Assembly (NCBI GenBank): GCA_028583605.1
Contig: CM053327.1
Coordinates: 25,655,629 to 25,719,628 of the forward strand
DNA from: Dastarcus helophoroides
Lineage: Eukaryota; Arthropoda; Insecta; Coleoptera; Bothrideridae
Length of the DNA stretch: 64,000 bases
Direction: 5' to 3'
The position numbers were made by a program, and so were the translations under genes. The notes under the pieces are model-generated. The model worked only from the letters and a program-made list of their open reading frames with translations. It was not told the origin of the DNA and ran no database searches. The stretch's first letter is position 1, and the number at the start of each line of letters is the position of its first letter. Below, one piece after another: positions 44,837 to 56,079 of this stretch.

Positions 44837-45710
44837 CAGTGGCGGCTGGTGCTAAGGTTTGCAGGTTTGCGCAACCTCCAAAAATTCGCTGGGATAAAAA
44901 AGAAAGTAAATTGTTCTTTATGTTGTTTATTTTATTTATTGATAACAGATTTATCGCTACCAACCATACTGCTGAATATTGCGGATTCCGTCGATTCGTA
45001 AGCGTTTGATGACATATGGGGTCCACGGTTTGCAAAGTTTGCAGGCCAGACTGCAAACCTTGCTTTACACATATGCACCTGCGCCTTAACTCATATTTTG
45101 TTCGCTTAAAATACTTGCCCATAAGCAAGCATTAGGTTGCACTTGTGGGTGCAAACCAAATATCGATTCACTATTATAATCTATCATCGAGCAATGTTCC
45201 GAGTCTTGAAACACAAATAAAAATGGATTCAGTGCAAAGTTTAATTGCACAGCCATTCTGTAACCGATCTGTGTCGAAAAAACTGGAAATTAAGCGACGT
45301 GGATGACCTATTCCAGACTTAAATATTGTGCAGACGGTGTTTTGTAAATAGCGAAGTTTTAACAGAAGTAGTTCGCGAAGTTAATTAGTTAATTAGTTAA
45401 TTAATTTAAAAAATACATTATGCCAGGAAAGATTGTCCGCATTAACGATGTCTTCAAAGAAAAGAACTTAATCCAAGGAATATTCGACTTCAGTAAAAAG
45501 TTATTGATAAATTTGCAGCTGCCAAAGTTCCAAAGATGGCAAAAGATGCCAAAGATGGACTTCCTCTTCTTTTTCTTTCTGTTTTTTTTGCGAAAATGAA
45601 AACAAAATATTTCTTAATTCCTCCAGCTTAATTTAAACTTTCCAGTTTCGGCACATTTTTCCAAATGTCTCTTTGCAACCCCCAAATTTTATTAGCACCA
45701 GCCGCCACTG
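44837..45710. mobile_element. 874 bp hAT element with perfect 8 bp target duplication
   Basis: Ends are CAGTGGCGGCTGGTGCTAA at the left and its exact reverse complement at the right (19 bp). Flanks are GTCTCACT at 44,829-44,836 and again at 45,711-45,718, the 8 bp duplication diagnostic of hAT. It sits inside the Tigger transposase relic, between the end of the DDE domain and the C-terminal part. A transposase start fragment lies at 45,223-45,306. It also contains (GTTAATTA)n at about 45,378-45,405. Confidence 0.95.
45223..45306 (+). pseudogene. N-terminal scrap of a ZMYM1-like hAT transposase
   Basis: ATG at 45,223 gives 27 codons (...QSLIAQPFCNRSVSKKLE, IKRRG) before a stop. In the next frame the reading continues as PIPDLNIVQTVF. 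The KLEIKR.GRP.P.L phrase is typical of the N-terminus of zinc finger MYM-type 1-like hAT transposases. The catalytic part is absent, so the element is an internally deleted, frameshifted derivative of such a transposon. Confidence 0.6.
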
Positions 45711-46770
45711 GTCTCACTTAAAAGAAGTTTAAATGTTCGTCGAAGGTAATAACTTTTACAAGTCGATATTACTCCCTAATCCATCGGCTGAATAACTGGT
45801 GTCATATTAGGCGGCAAAAATACAAATTTCACGTTTTCTGACAACTCATCAACATAAACTGGGTGGCCAGGAGCATTGACTACTAGGGCCAAAGCCTTGA
45901 AGTTTAGGTTTTCCTTGTTGCAATAAGCTTTAATTTCTGGAATAGCACATGTTGAAACCCAGTTTTGAAATAATGTTGTCAGCCATGCTTTTTTGTTTGC
46001 TCGCCAGTGGACAGGAAGCAGATTCTTTGAACAACCTTTCATAGCTCTTGGATTTTCTGATTGATAAATGAGAAATGGTTTAAATTTGAAATCACCATTT
46101 GCATTACCACCAAGAAGAAGAGTCAGTCTATCCTTGCTAGCTTTAAATCCTGGCGCAGATTTTTCTGTTTTAGATATGAAAGTCATGTTAGGTAGACGTT
46201 TCCAAAATAACCCAGTCTCGTCAACATTAAAGACTTGTTTCGGATCATAGCCACCTTCATGAATTAATGCTTTTAACTCTGTCGGGTAGCGTTCTGCAGC
46301 AGTTAAATCAGCGCTAGCTGCTTCCCCTTAAAGAGCAATGCTGTGCAGATTTGCTCGAACCTTGAATCTTTCAAACCAGCCCTAACTAGCTTCAAATGTT
46401 TCATTCTTGTCTGTATTACTACCACTAGCATTATCGTTGGATACTGCTTTACTTTTTATGTCATCAAATAAGCTTTTTGCTTTCGTCTGAATTACCATTT
46501 TACTTAATGATATTCTCTGTGCAACTTGATTTTCAATCCAAATAGAAAGCAAGACTCCATTTTAATCATCAAAGCACTCCTTGTACGGGTCATCGCTTTA
46601 GCATCTAATAATGTTGCAGATTTCGCAGCCTCTCTTATTTTATCCCCATCTCGATCTCTAATAGTTCTGACAGTTGTTGCAGCCAGACGAACAGCCTTTG
46701 CTATCTCCACAGCCTTCTCTCCCTCATCAAATCGTCGCAGAATATCTAATTTTGTCTCCAATCTGATAAC

Positions 46771-47843
46771 TTAAAATTTTGGACATAAGTAATGTCCAGT
46801 GTTCAGAAAAATTGAATTCCGATACAGAAAAGGCTGATTATTAAAGTTTAAAATCCGAAATTTTTAAAAAATCAATTTTAGACATGAAATTTAATGATCC
46901 AAATTTTGATTAAAAAAATGGACGATTCAAACTTCAGTTTCAGATGAAATTTAAAAGAAGTGGTCCAAATTTTGAAGAAAAAAGTTGAAAATTTAAAAAA
47001 GCTGTTATATGATATTAAGAATATTAAGTTTTTCAAAACTTTGAAATTCCTCTCAAAATTCTGCATTGAAGCCATTAAGTTTAATTTGTTTTCTCCAAAA
47101 GTTTCAATTTAAAACTTGAAATGTAGATTAATTTTATGAAAACGTTGATTTGATTTTTCAAAATTTCAACCTAAATCTCCCATTTTTCTTTTCTCGAAAG
47201 TTTCCAATTTGAATAATCAAACTTTTTCTGAAACTTTCATTTTAAAACTCAGTTTTTTAAGTGAGTTTATTTTTTTTTCTAAACCGTTAGGATTATCTCA
47301 AAATTTCATATTTAAATTTTAAACTGGAAAATGTGAGAACATTGCATTACAAATTTCGAGTTTTTTCTGCCAACTTTCCGATTTTTGATAAACATGTTTG
47401 ATAAAAATTTCAAATTGAACTTCTCTCAAAAATGTTGACCTTAAAATGGAAATTTTGAGTTAATACTTGAATTTGTTGTATAAATTTAGAGTTATTCTCA
47501 GTTAGATTTTTTTCTGAGAATTCAGAGTTAAAACTTTCAATTCGAATTTTTCCTCTTAAAAGAAGTTTACACTAATTTTGGGCTGACGGAAACTAGAAAC
47601 AAACAGTTTTTTTGACCAAAACCGAAACTTGTTTCAATCTTCAGGAAAAAGTATTGTATATTTTTTAACACAAATGATCTGCCAGAGAATAAAATTGTAG
47701 AAATATAAATAAAGTTATTTAAAAACTAGTATATTATAATCTAATAATGATTACATTTACATAAAAGTAACATTATCAATTGTTTGCTCTATTCCTTATA
47801 CATTCTATGTATATTATTCCAATAAAATCAAAAAATTAGTCTA
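46771..47843. repeat. AT-rich array and DDX18 3' flank
   Basis: 46,800-47,560 is TTTCGA/AAATTT-type AT-rich sequence. 47,600-47,843 is the 3' flank of DDX18 (minus strand) and probably holds its 3' UTR; no clear polyadenylation signal was identified. Confidence 0.5.
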
Positions 47844-50800
47844 TTATCTTGCAAACTGTCTTCTGTCAGGTCCACCACTTGTATTCCTTTTTGGTTGCCT
47901 ATAAACAGTGGACTTTTTAAAACCTCTATCTCCTGTATTATTCATATTCTTGTAATAACCAAATCCCCCACCGCCTTTTCGTTTGGTTGGGCGATCGCAT
48001 TTCTTAGCCGAAACCTCTAAACAAACATTAAGGAAAACAGTAAATTCTATAACATTAATACAAAAAATTAGCATTCAGATTAAACTAAGCAAAAAAAAAC
48101 TATATAATTGTTTTAAAGGATACGCAAGTCAACAGCTGGAGGCACCTTGAAACCAAACGAATGGCCCACCTTTGCCAAATCAAGTGTGCTAATATCAAAA
48201 ATAGTTTTCAAATGATGCGAATCATAAGCTCGAACATACGCCTTGAATGCTTCCTTAGCTGACATGTTCAAAAAATAGTTTTTCCCAATTAGAGTTTCCA
48301 GCTGAAAGTAACAAATTTAAAAATTGTCTACTTTTACATCTAGACTAACCCACCTGCATTTGAATGTCAGCAATTTTGTTCCAGCTGAATTCAAACTCGT
48401 TCAAAGGAACCTTGGCTTGTTTCAAATATCTCAAAAAACCAAGTTCTTCAGGTCGAAGTATCAAGAGGGCGTGACCACTACTTCCTTCACCTCTGGCGGT
48501 TCTACCAACCCTGTGGATATATTCCTTGGGATCATCCGGTGGATCATATTGGACGATCCAATCTACTGCTGGTATATCTAAACCTCTAGCGGCTACATCC
48601 TGTGCAAAGCAAAATGCCAGATTCGGCGTTGCAGAATTGGAAAAATGTTGTGGTACGTTTAGTTTGTTTTTGTTTCCCCTGTTAACACAATAAAAAATCA
48701 ACTGAGGAATGCTAATTGTTACATTCTATGATTTAATAATATCACTCTTGCTTGGAAAATAAAAAGTATACAGGAAGTTGTTACTTGGTTTTTTATATTG
48801 GTAACTAATTACAAAAGGAATTTACTTTTCCCTTCAAGTATTCTTTTTTTTTAAATAAAACGTATGTTATTAGTCCTTACAGACATAACACTAATATAAC
48901 AAAATAATTTATTTTTATTTAATATAAATGGTTCATTTTTCTTGATAAAACCAATTCAACAAAACTTTAATTACTACTTACATGAATACACATTACTGGT
49001 AGATCGATGTAATTGAATAATTCGTTATGGTATTTTACAGACATGCAGGAGCTGAAGAACACCATGACCTTCTTCTTTCTGTTCTTTTTCAGAAATGTGA
49101 ACAATACTAACAGCCGTTTTTCTGATGGACACACAACATAGCCTTGTTCTAAACCAGAGACAGTGGCTTCTGTCTTCGTATCATCAACCCCCACATATAT
49201 AGGCTCTTTTTTCAACGCCAGTTTGGTTAATGCTTCCGTTTTTTGCGTTTGCGTTGCGCTGAACAACATCGTTTGTCTTCTTTCTACAATTTAAAGTTAT
49301 ATCCCGGTTTACCAACCAAATAAAGAACTTACTAGGCATGAGATTTATAATTTGTTTCATTTCTTCTTCAAAACCGATATCCAAGATTCGATCAGCTTCG
49401 TCAATTATCAAGCACTGCAAATTTTTGAATAGGAAATCTGGAGTGTTCTGCATATGATCTAGAAGTCGCCCAGGTGTGGCTACTAAAATATTGATGCCCT
49501 TGCCTAACTTTTGCGCCTCAGTTTGCCTGCTTGCGCCCCCCATAACCAAACCATACGTGTGGTGATGGTACTTCATTAATTCCTTCAGAACACCGAATGT
49601 TTGCATGGATAACTCTCTGGTTGGCGATATGATAATAACTCCGGTGCCTAATATGAAAAACAAATTTGCAAAAAAAAACTCACTTCATACAAATGTGTTT
49701 AAGTTCTTACCATTGCGGGGCATGAATTTCAACTTATATATCAACTCTACAGCCGGAATCAAAAAGGCTAAAGTTTTTCCTGAACCAGTCTTTGCAGCCC
49801 CTACTAAATCTCGTCCCTCTAAAAGTGGTGGGATCGACCTAGCTTGAATCTCTGTCATTGTTGTGAAACCCATATCGGCGATACCTTTTAAAGTATTTTC
49901 GCAAATTACATCCTTTAAGGATTCAAATGATCTATTACTGAGGATTTCCAACGCAGTTCCGGAACCTGGCACTAAAAATACAAACGTGGTTAATAATAAC
50001 AAAAAATGGAGTCAGTTTTGTCCAAAGATTTTATACAATCAGAATAAACAGTTGAATTCACAGTACTAACTCAACTCAGTTTTGGTAAGAAAAACAAAGA
50101 GTTTGATATTCATCTCTGTTTTCCTAAGAAAAACGAGGAGTTTCATATTCGCCTTAAATTCATCATATTTAACATAAAAGCAAAAAATTAAGAAATGTAA
50201 TTTTTTTTTTTTGAAATTTCGACTACTCGAAAATTCGATTTGTTCCTCATTGTTAGTTCAATTTTAAAGATGAAATGTTTGACATTATTTCACAAAACAA
50301 TGTCCTTTAGAATTGCGTTTTACAAACTTTTTTTTGCCCTGGCCTGGTTATCTAGAATACTGCCTTTTTGCGACCCACTGAAAGGTTTTTTTCAGTATTT
50401 TAGAATATAAATATTGATAATTTGCGAATATGCAGACAATTCTACGACCCGGTATTTTATTTTTCTCACCCAGTACCAGGTCGTGACCAACCATTTGGGA
50501 AACTCTGCTTTAAAAGATCTTGTTATAGTATCGGCTTTTTACTTTAACATCTTCCAGAATTACAACTTTTCTCTTTAAATTTTAACTTGTCTCCAAATTT
50601 TTTACAATGAAATTTAGACTTTTTTTAAAATTTTGAGCTTTCTTCTCAACATTTAGACGTTTCTGTAGCAAAATTATTTCATTTCTTCTCAAATTTCGAC
50701 TTTATTCTAAAAATGTGTTTTGTTGTAACTTATTTTTTGGGTTAAAATCAAAAGATTAATTTTCCCAAAATAAAAATCAATGTTCCAAGAAAAAAGTGAA

Positions 50801-51520
50801 ATCTAAATGGAAAACAGATCTTTTATCAGAAAAAATAAAAAATACAAGCCCAAAGTCAAAAGTTCTGAAGTTTAGAAGTTGAGAAAACGCGACACTTTTA
50901 CCCATTTCTGAGCCAACAAATTTGTCATGATAGAGTTGGGTATATCGAACTGACGAGATGCAATAAGAACCAAACCGGTCCTTAGTTCCCAAAATCTCCT
51001 CTGATAAATAATCACACCTAATGACCTATGCATTAGAAAAAAAAACGACCAAACTTACATTGACTCTCCTCGTTGGATTTACACTCAGAACCATTTTCCA
51101 GAATATTATCTTCCTCAGTACTTTCTTCAGCATTTACATTGCCTTCTTGCGCCTCATCACATTCAGATACTGAAGTCTTCTTTTTTCTCTTTTTCTTTTT
51201 TTCTAAAATTAGAACGTAACCTTTATAACTTTCTTAAATTAATCTCGTTGTCTTACTATTTGATTCCTCAGGGGATTGTTCTTCTAAATTTCTCTTCTTT
51301 TGTAATTTTCCGGGAGAAAGTGGTCCTTTGTAAGATTCTGCGTTACTTTCTTGATTTTCCAATACATCTACAAAGACAGTAAGGAAGGAACTTTGAAAAG
51401 TATCTAAAAACACAAACCTTTTTCTTCCTTTTTATCAGCTTCTTTTTGTTGTAGAAGTTTAAGCTTTTGCTTTTCCCGCTTTTTTATCTTTCGCATAAGA
51501 ACTTTATCTTGAATCGACAT
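47844..51520 (-). CDS. pit: DEAD-box RNA helicase DDX18/Has1 (Drosophila pitchoune)
   Basis: Nucleolar ATP-dependent RNA helicase of 60S ribosome assembly (family knowledge). Nine coding exons on the minus strand: 51,520-51,418; 51,367-51,257; 51,202-51,059; 49,971-49,711; 49,647-49,333; 49,283-48,982; 48,678-48,354; 48,301-48,124; 48,016-47,844. All junctions are GT/AG and keep phase. Predicted length is about 636 residues (family 630-680). The N-terminus is Lys/Glu-rich, nuclear-type. Motifs: AKTGSGKT 179-186, PTREL near 215, TPGRLLDHM near 264, DEAD 289-292, SAT 320-322, [21 protein letters not shown] near 442, HRVGRTARG 467-475. The C-terminus is [22 protein letters not shown] and a basic Gly-rich tail. 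Odd point: exon 7 holds one extra base (a G on the minus strand, positions 48,599-48,600) between LLCT and DVAARG, which would truncate the protein; it is either a sequencing error or a broken allele. Confidence 0.93.
49972..51058 (-). repeat. DDX18 intron 3 with AT-rich array and inverted repeat G
   Basis: 50,170-50,740 is TCGAAATTT/TTTCGA-type AT-rich sequence. About 50,880-51,030 is an inverted copy of repeat G (GACGAGAT, CGAACTGACGAG, ACCGGTCCTTAGTT, plus GACCTATGCATTAGA from the 4.8 kb repeat). So both dispersed families have invaded this intron. Confidence 0.6.
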
Positions 51521-51667
51521 TTTTTCTTTGTATGGCAAGTTTTTCTTCTTATATTCAATCGCACGTGTTTATAACGAAAGACTTGAAGTAAATACAATAT
51601 TATAGGTTATAACACAGAATTAATAAAATATCTGGCCCACAAACCACTAGTGAGTGTTAGTGGTTTG
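51521..51667 (-). promoter_or_regulatory. DDX18 5' flank
   Basis: Immediate upstream region of the DDX18 ATG (minus). It includes an inverted pair CAAACCACTA...TAGTGGTTTG at 51,640-51,667. The right half, GTGTTAGTGGTTTG, recurs at 55,907 upstream of CARS2. No core promoter element is certain. Confidence 0.3.
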
Positions 51668-52259
51668 CAGTGTTGCCAATGGTTCAGTGTCAAATGTCGC
51701 TACCGGATCTCTAAAATTCCGCTACCGGCCGCTACTCAACACAGAAAGGGTAGAAAATTCTACAAAAAACTTGACCTTGAAGGATAAATACATTTTTTTT
51801 GTCTTCGGAAGGTAATTAAAGCCAAAAATATAAAAAACCTTTCGTTTACCTTTAAAATAAAAATTGCTAACTAAGACTAAAAAAGAACTACCACCCAAGC
51901 TGAGAGCTATTTTTAATGGCTTTAAAGTCAACAAGTAACATAGTATCCTCGAGGAAATACATATTTTTCCATAGAAAAAATAAAAATTAAATTTTCTAAA
52001 GATTTCTGCAATGATTGTGATTGACTTTCTACACGCAAAATTGTTGTTAATTGCTCTCTGTCAGATGGCACCATTGAATAAATCGTTATGTAATTTTTTC
52101 AACAACTAGTTTATATACCCTCGACTCGTTTTTTAAAAATAAAATGTAAAAAGTTGGGCGACCTCAAAATTCCGCTACTCTATCGTCGCCGCCGCTGCAC
52201 CGCTAAATGCTTCAGAAGTCGCTACCAATAGCGGAATTCCGCTACCACTGGCAACGCTG
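51668..52259. mobile_element. 592 bp hAT MITE between DDX18 and torsin
   Basis: Left end CAGTGTTGCCAATGG; right end, reverse complemented, CAGCGTTGCCAGTGG. Flanking 8-mers are GTGGTTTG (51,660-51,667) and GCGGTTTG (52,260-52,267), 7 of 8 identical. Subterminal regions repeat AAAATTCCGCTAC and GTCGCTACC in inverted arrangement. No transposase; non-autonomous hAT. Confidence 0.8.
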
Positions 52260-52651
52260 GCGGTTTGTGATCTGGCTGTTAAACATTCGTCATATACAGT
52301 TTTTATATGTGGTAGAGTTGGTCACACTGATCAGATTTATGACAAATCGCGTGTCTTTGGACAAGTCGCAAGATATTTCTGTGCTGATCTTGTCTTTGTT
52401 TCTGTGGTTTATTTGTCAGACGAATGGTTGATGTATTTACCCTGGAAATAAAAAGATAAATGCGATTGATTAATTTGTTCGATGGTGATTATGTGTAAAT
52501 ATAAACACAATATCATTAGATTACCTTAATTAAATGTTAGAAGTAGAATGCTAATTAAATTTTCGTGTTTAAGTTTATCTGTGATATTGTTAACCTTACA
52601 ATAAAAAGCGGCATTTTTATATTTTATAAAGCCAACTGTTGAATTTTTATA

Positions 52652-54406
52652 ATGATTGTATTAAAATCAAGTGCTATTTACCTATTTTTTCTTACTTTAC
52701 AAATCGCTCTCTGTTTTAATCCGTTTTCATCTATTTTTTGTTATTTTAAAGAATGCTGCTCCGAGGAGTATATTCCAAGTAAATTTGAAGGTAAGTGGGT
52801 TATTGTATTAGTTTAAGTAGAATAATTCAAAAATTCGCCTTTTAGATTTGTATTACAATTTATTAGATAAGGTTTATGGTCAACCTTTGGTTCAAAAGAC
52901 TGTAACAAAGGCACTGCGATCACACTGGGATCCTAGAAACAAACCAAGTAAGCCATTGACTTTGAGTTTTCACGGTGGACCAGGCTCTGGAAAAAATTAC
53001 GTTTCCAAGTTTATAGTAGAAAATTTATATCAGAAAGGTTTCCATAGTGAGCATGTGCACAATTTCATGTCACGTGTACATTTTCCTGAAGAACATCAGG
53101 CGCGAACATATGGGGTAAGTTTATTAGCTGCGCCCTCCGTTAGTTGTGGAAACTATAATTTTTTTATAGACTTAAATATACTATGGTAATGTTTGCTTAT
53201 AATGAACCCACTTATTATGAATCACTTATAACAAAACAATCTGTAACGTAGGGTTATTATTTATTATGAACTTCATGAATAACAAACCAATTTCTTCAGT
53301 CCCTTGAGGTTCATTATAAGGGGACATCTCTGTAGGCAAAAAAACTATTGGATATGACATGTTTCTTTGAGGCAGCAGTGATTAGAAATTAATGGTTACT
53401 GAAACTGTTTTAGCTGGAACTATATCGATGGATAAAAGGGAATGTAACAAGGTGTCCGAAGCAGTTATTTATATTTGACGAGGTGGAAAAAATGCCTAGA
53501 AAAATATTGGATTTCATTAAACCTGTAATTGACTATCACAGTATGGTTGATGGTGTAGATTACAGACAATCGATTTTTATCTTTCTTTCAAATACTGGCC
53601 AACAGATAATTAACGAACATTTCCTAGACTTATGGAAAAGTGGCAGGAAAAGAGAGGATATAGGGTTAAATGATTTTGAAAAGCTTATAACAATGGGGGC
53701 CTTTAATGAGGAAGGTTGGTTGAATCAGGATACAACTGTTATTAATAACATCAGAAGGCTTCTATATGCTTCAACTTTACCCTATTGGTATAATAAAATT
53801 AAGGGTATGCTTTTAGTTTACTGTTTCAGTAGTTTGAGTGCATGTGGACAGTTAATTTGATAACAAAAAGCATATAAAAGTTTTCAAAATTAAATACAGC
53901 AGGGTCCGCTTATAACAAACCTGCTTATTACGAACTTTTGCTTATAATGAACCATTCCATTAATTATCGTTCATTACAAAATTCGTTTATAATGAAGCAA
54001 TTTCTTTACTCCCTAAAAGTTTGTTGTAAGTGAACATGACTGTTTTATTCTTAATAAATTCCTTTCAGAAAAACTATTTTAATTAAATAATTTGTAGGTG
54101 GTTTTCACAAGTCAGATACAATTAAAAGTAATTTAATTGACCATTACATTCCATTTTTACCATTAGAATTAGAACATGTTGAATCCTGCATATTGGACGA
54201 ATTTAAAAAAAGAGGTGTACCTTCTCCACCAAAGGAATATATCAAGTGAGTATTTTCTGCAAATATTGCAAGTAACTTATATTTCCCTTTTTTCTTTTAT
54301 GTTAAGCGAGGTATTACAATTTTTGGACTGGGGCCCTGATCCTGAAAAAGTATTCTCAAAAACAGGATGTAAAAGAATAAGTCAAAAAGTTGGTTTATTC
54401 GTCTGA
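52652..54406 (+). CDS. Torsin: torsin, AAA+ ATPase of the ER lumen / nuclear envelope
   Basis: Five coding exons: 52,652-52,790; 52,846-53,114; 53,414-53,714 (or to 53,804); 54,098-54,245; 54,307-54,406. GT/AG junctions keep phase, giving 318 residues (family 320-340). The N-terminus MIVLKSSAIYLFFLTLQI is a signal peptide-like hydrophobic stretch followed by a Cys-rich segment. Walker A is GGPGSGKN at 90-97, with the torsin-specific Asn after Lys. Walker B LFIFDE is at 154-159 and sensor FLSN ends at 196. RKREDI, SNLIDHYIPFLPLE and the C-terminal GCK motif (SKTGCKR near 300) are all torsin hallmarks. Torsins are ATPases activated by LAP1/LULL1-type cofactors and act on nuclear envelope and lipid homeostasis (family knowledge). 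Exon 3 has two in-phase donors; the first (GAAG|GTTGGT) gives the normal length, the second adds 30 residues. A polyadenylation-like AATAAA is near 54,682. Confidence 0.93.
53181..53335. mobile_element. pogo-like MITE in torsin intron 2
   Basis: Left CTATGGTAATGTTTGCTTAT and right (reverse complement) CTACAGAGATGTCCCCTTAT continue into a shared AATGAACC, forming terminal inverted repeats of about 28 bp. It contains ATTTCTTCAGTCCC, as does its sister copy in intron 3. CTTATAATGAACC-type ends are typical of pogo/Tigger-derived MITEs. Confidence 0.65.
53897..54042. mobile_element. pogo-like MITE in torsin intron 3
   Basis: Left CAGCAGGGTCCGCTTATAAC; right (reverse complement) CAGTCATGTTCACTTACAAC. 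The left end is preceded by TA. The interior repeats CTTATAATGAACC and ATTTCTTTACTCCC, as in the intron 2 copy. Confidence 0.7.
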
Positions 54407-56079
54407 TTATTCGAACTCTTTGTAAAAAGTATTGTGCCATTTATTTGGTGTTTTTTTAAAGCAATGAATGAAGAGAAGTGTAGCCTTAAGACCCATTAAC
54501 ACTTGATATTTTTTTTTAGAAGGAAGAATGTGATGTAAGAAAATGTTGAATATTTTTTAACCTTAGAATTTGGTTTATGTTTTCCAATGTATGCATTTTA
54601 TTTGATCATACATATAAAAACTTCCAGACTAATATTTAATGTCTAAGCTTATATATTTCAAAAATACAGAACTTTTTTGTAAATAAATTATTTTTATTAT
54701 GAGTTCAGAGTATTTAATTTTTACAAAAAGCCTCGACTATCGTAGTTCAAAATTAAACTTTTATATTAATTGTAATTAATTAAGAAGTTCAAATTAAAAG
54801 TATGTCTCTTACCTGACAAAATTGGCTTTGACTAATTTGCTTATCTTATAATGTATCAATTTATAGAAGTTTATACTTTTTGATCTGAGAACCTAAACAT
54901 CTGAATTTTTCTAATTGACATGCTCGTTTAAAAGCTTACACACCCTCCTCAACGTTACTTTTAACGAATTACCGATTAACTGACATTTTAACGTCTTCAC
55001 ATATCAACAGATACGGATGCAGAATTACTAAATTTACTAGCAGGTGATGATTTCTAAGCATTGCCCTCGATTTCGAAAAAGATAGTGATTTTTCTTATGA
55101 CAGTAGTGACATACAGTGACAATAATATGTCAAAAGTGGCAATAAAAAACGCCCGATAATGGTCCAAAATAACCCTCAGAACTTTGCCAAGTACTGTTAA
55201 TTGGCAGGCTGATTTTAGTTCGTTGAATATTCTACCATTTATTGCGGGGATCTGTTAAAAAGTCTAATATTATTCATTAGTTAAATATTCAACATAAGCT
55301 TATGTTCGTTTTTAGGTTAGGTTCGTTTTTTAGGTTATGTCCATTTTAAATCAAGTTTGGTTCTCCAACCTTTTATTGGCGCAATAATTGTCATGATTAG
55401 ATTAAAATATTGTATTATCATCCAGTTCCGAGTTATGATTAAAGTTTCGAGTGTCTAGCTCATCGAAAAGTTGGTTTAAAATCGATTGCGCAATTTGTAG
55501 AACTGTTAGACACACATCAATGTCAAACGTCGATTGAGGCTTGTTTTTAATCATAGACAAGATAGTGAGTAAATAAAAAAATGTATAATAATAATAATAA
55601 AAAAACCTCCCCTCATGTTCATTGATCCTGTTCCTGGAACACATATTACATAAATAACTGAACCAACTGAATATAGCATCAGGAAGCATTCCCAAAAATT
55701 CATAATCCATTATAAATTTCTTAATTGACAGATTGAAAACAACACGGTCGCGTCACCGCCATTAGTCTATTAAAATTTGCCTTTTGTCATGGTCGAAAAC
55801 ACCTGTAGTGCTAACGAAAACGAGGGTCTATGAGCCCCATCTTACGATAGGGTGTCTAACCCAAGCACCGTAAACTTGTCAAAGTGGTGCAATCTTGTTG
55901 CAGGTCTATAGTGTTAGTGGTTTGTGATGGTCTGTGTAAAATTCACAAATGTCAAAGTCAAAACTTTCGACAAGTCTATGACATAACCTAAAATTTAAAA
56001 TCTTTGTAGTTGTCAATGCTATCAGATGAATATCAATATTTTTATATTGTATCGTACAAGTCTTATATTGTAAAAAAAC
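54407..56079. other. torsin-CARS2 intergenic region
   Basis: Torsin 3' UTR to about 54,690, then AT-rich intergenic DNA. A minus-strand frame at 55,402-55,710 looks accidental (runs of Tyr from TAA/TAT repeats). 55,740-56,079 is the CARS2 5' flank and contains GTGTTAGTGGTTTGTGAT at about 55,909, also present around the hAT insertion beside DDX18. Confidence 0.45.

Larger units (their letters stand above)
43951..46770 (-). mobile_element. Tigger/pogo DNA transposon, 5'-eroded
   Basis: The 3' (left) end carries CTTTGCGTCGGGGTTACGTTC with nearby repeats of ACGACGCAAA, the subterminal style of Tigger elements. The transposase relic occupies 44,211-46,770. The opposite terminus was not found beyond 46,770. 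It is interrupted by a hAT element at 44,837-45,710. Confidence 0.65.
44211..46770 (-). pseudogene. Tigger-type DDE transposase, dead
   Basis: Minus strand, from 46,770: N-terminal psq/CENP-B type HTH (KLDILRRFDEGEKAVEIAK, STVRTI-like TTVRTI), then after a frameshift near 46,545 IENQVAQRISLSKM and KAKSLF. The second DNA-binding half follows: GWFERFKVRANLHSIAL and GEAASADLTAAERYP, with in-frame stops next to GWF and before GEAAS. The DDE domain has NVDETGLFWKRLP (first Asp) near 46,205, LLLGGNANGDFKFKPF, and VVNAPGHP near 45,870, where the second Asp of the usual LDNAPGHP is replaced by Val. Then FLPPNMTPVIQPMD near 45,780. After the hAT insertion come WRKIWPECVHRI near 44,690 and, after a frameshift near 44,488, the tail TLDQFF near 44,250, stop 44,211-44,213. 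The enzyme cannot be active. Confidence 0.85.

Noticed and set aside
46504..46774. Plus-strand frame of 82 codons at the Tigger N-terminus
   Set aside because: It is the antisense shadow of the CENP-B/psq-type helix-turn-helix on the minus strand.
55402..55710. 102-codon minus-strand frame between torsin and CARS2
   Set aside because: It contains a run of Tyr codons from an AT microsatellite-like stretch and no recognisable domain; probably chance.
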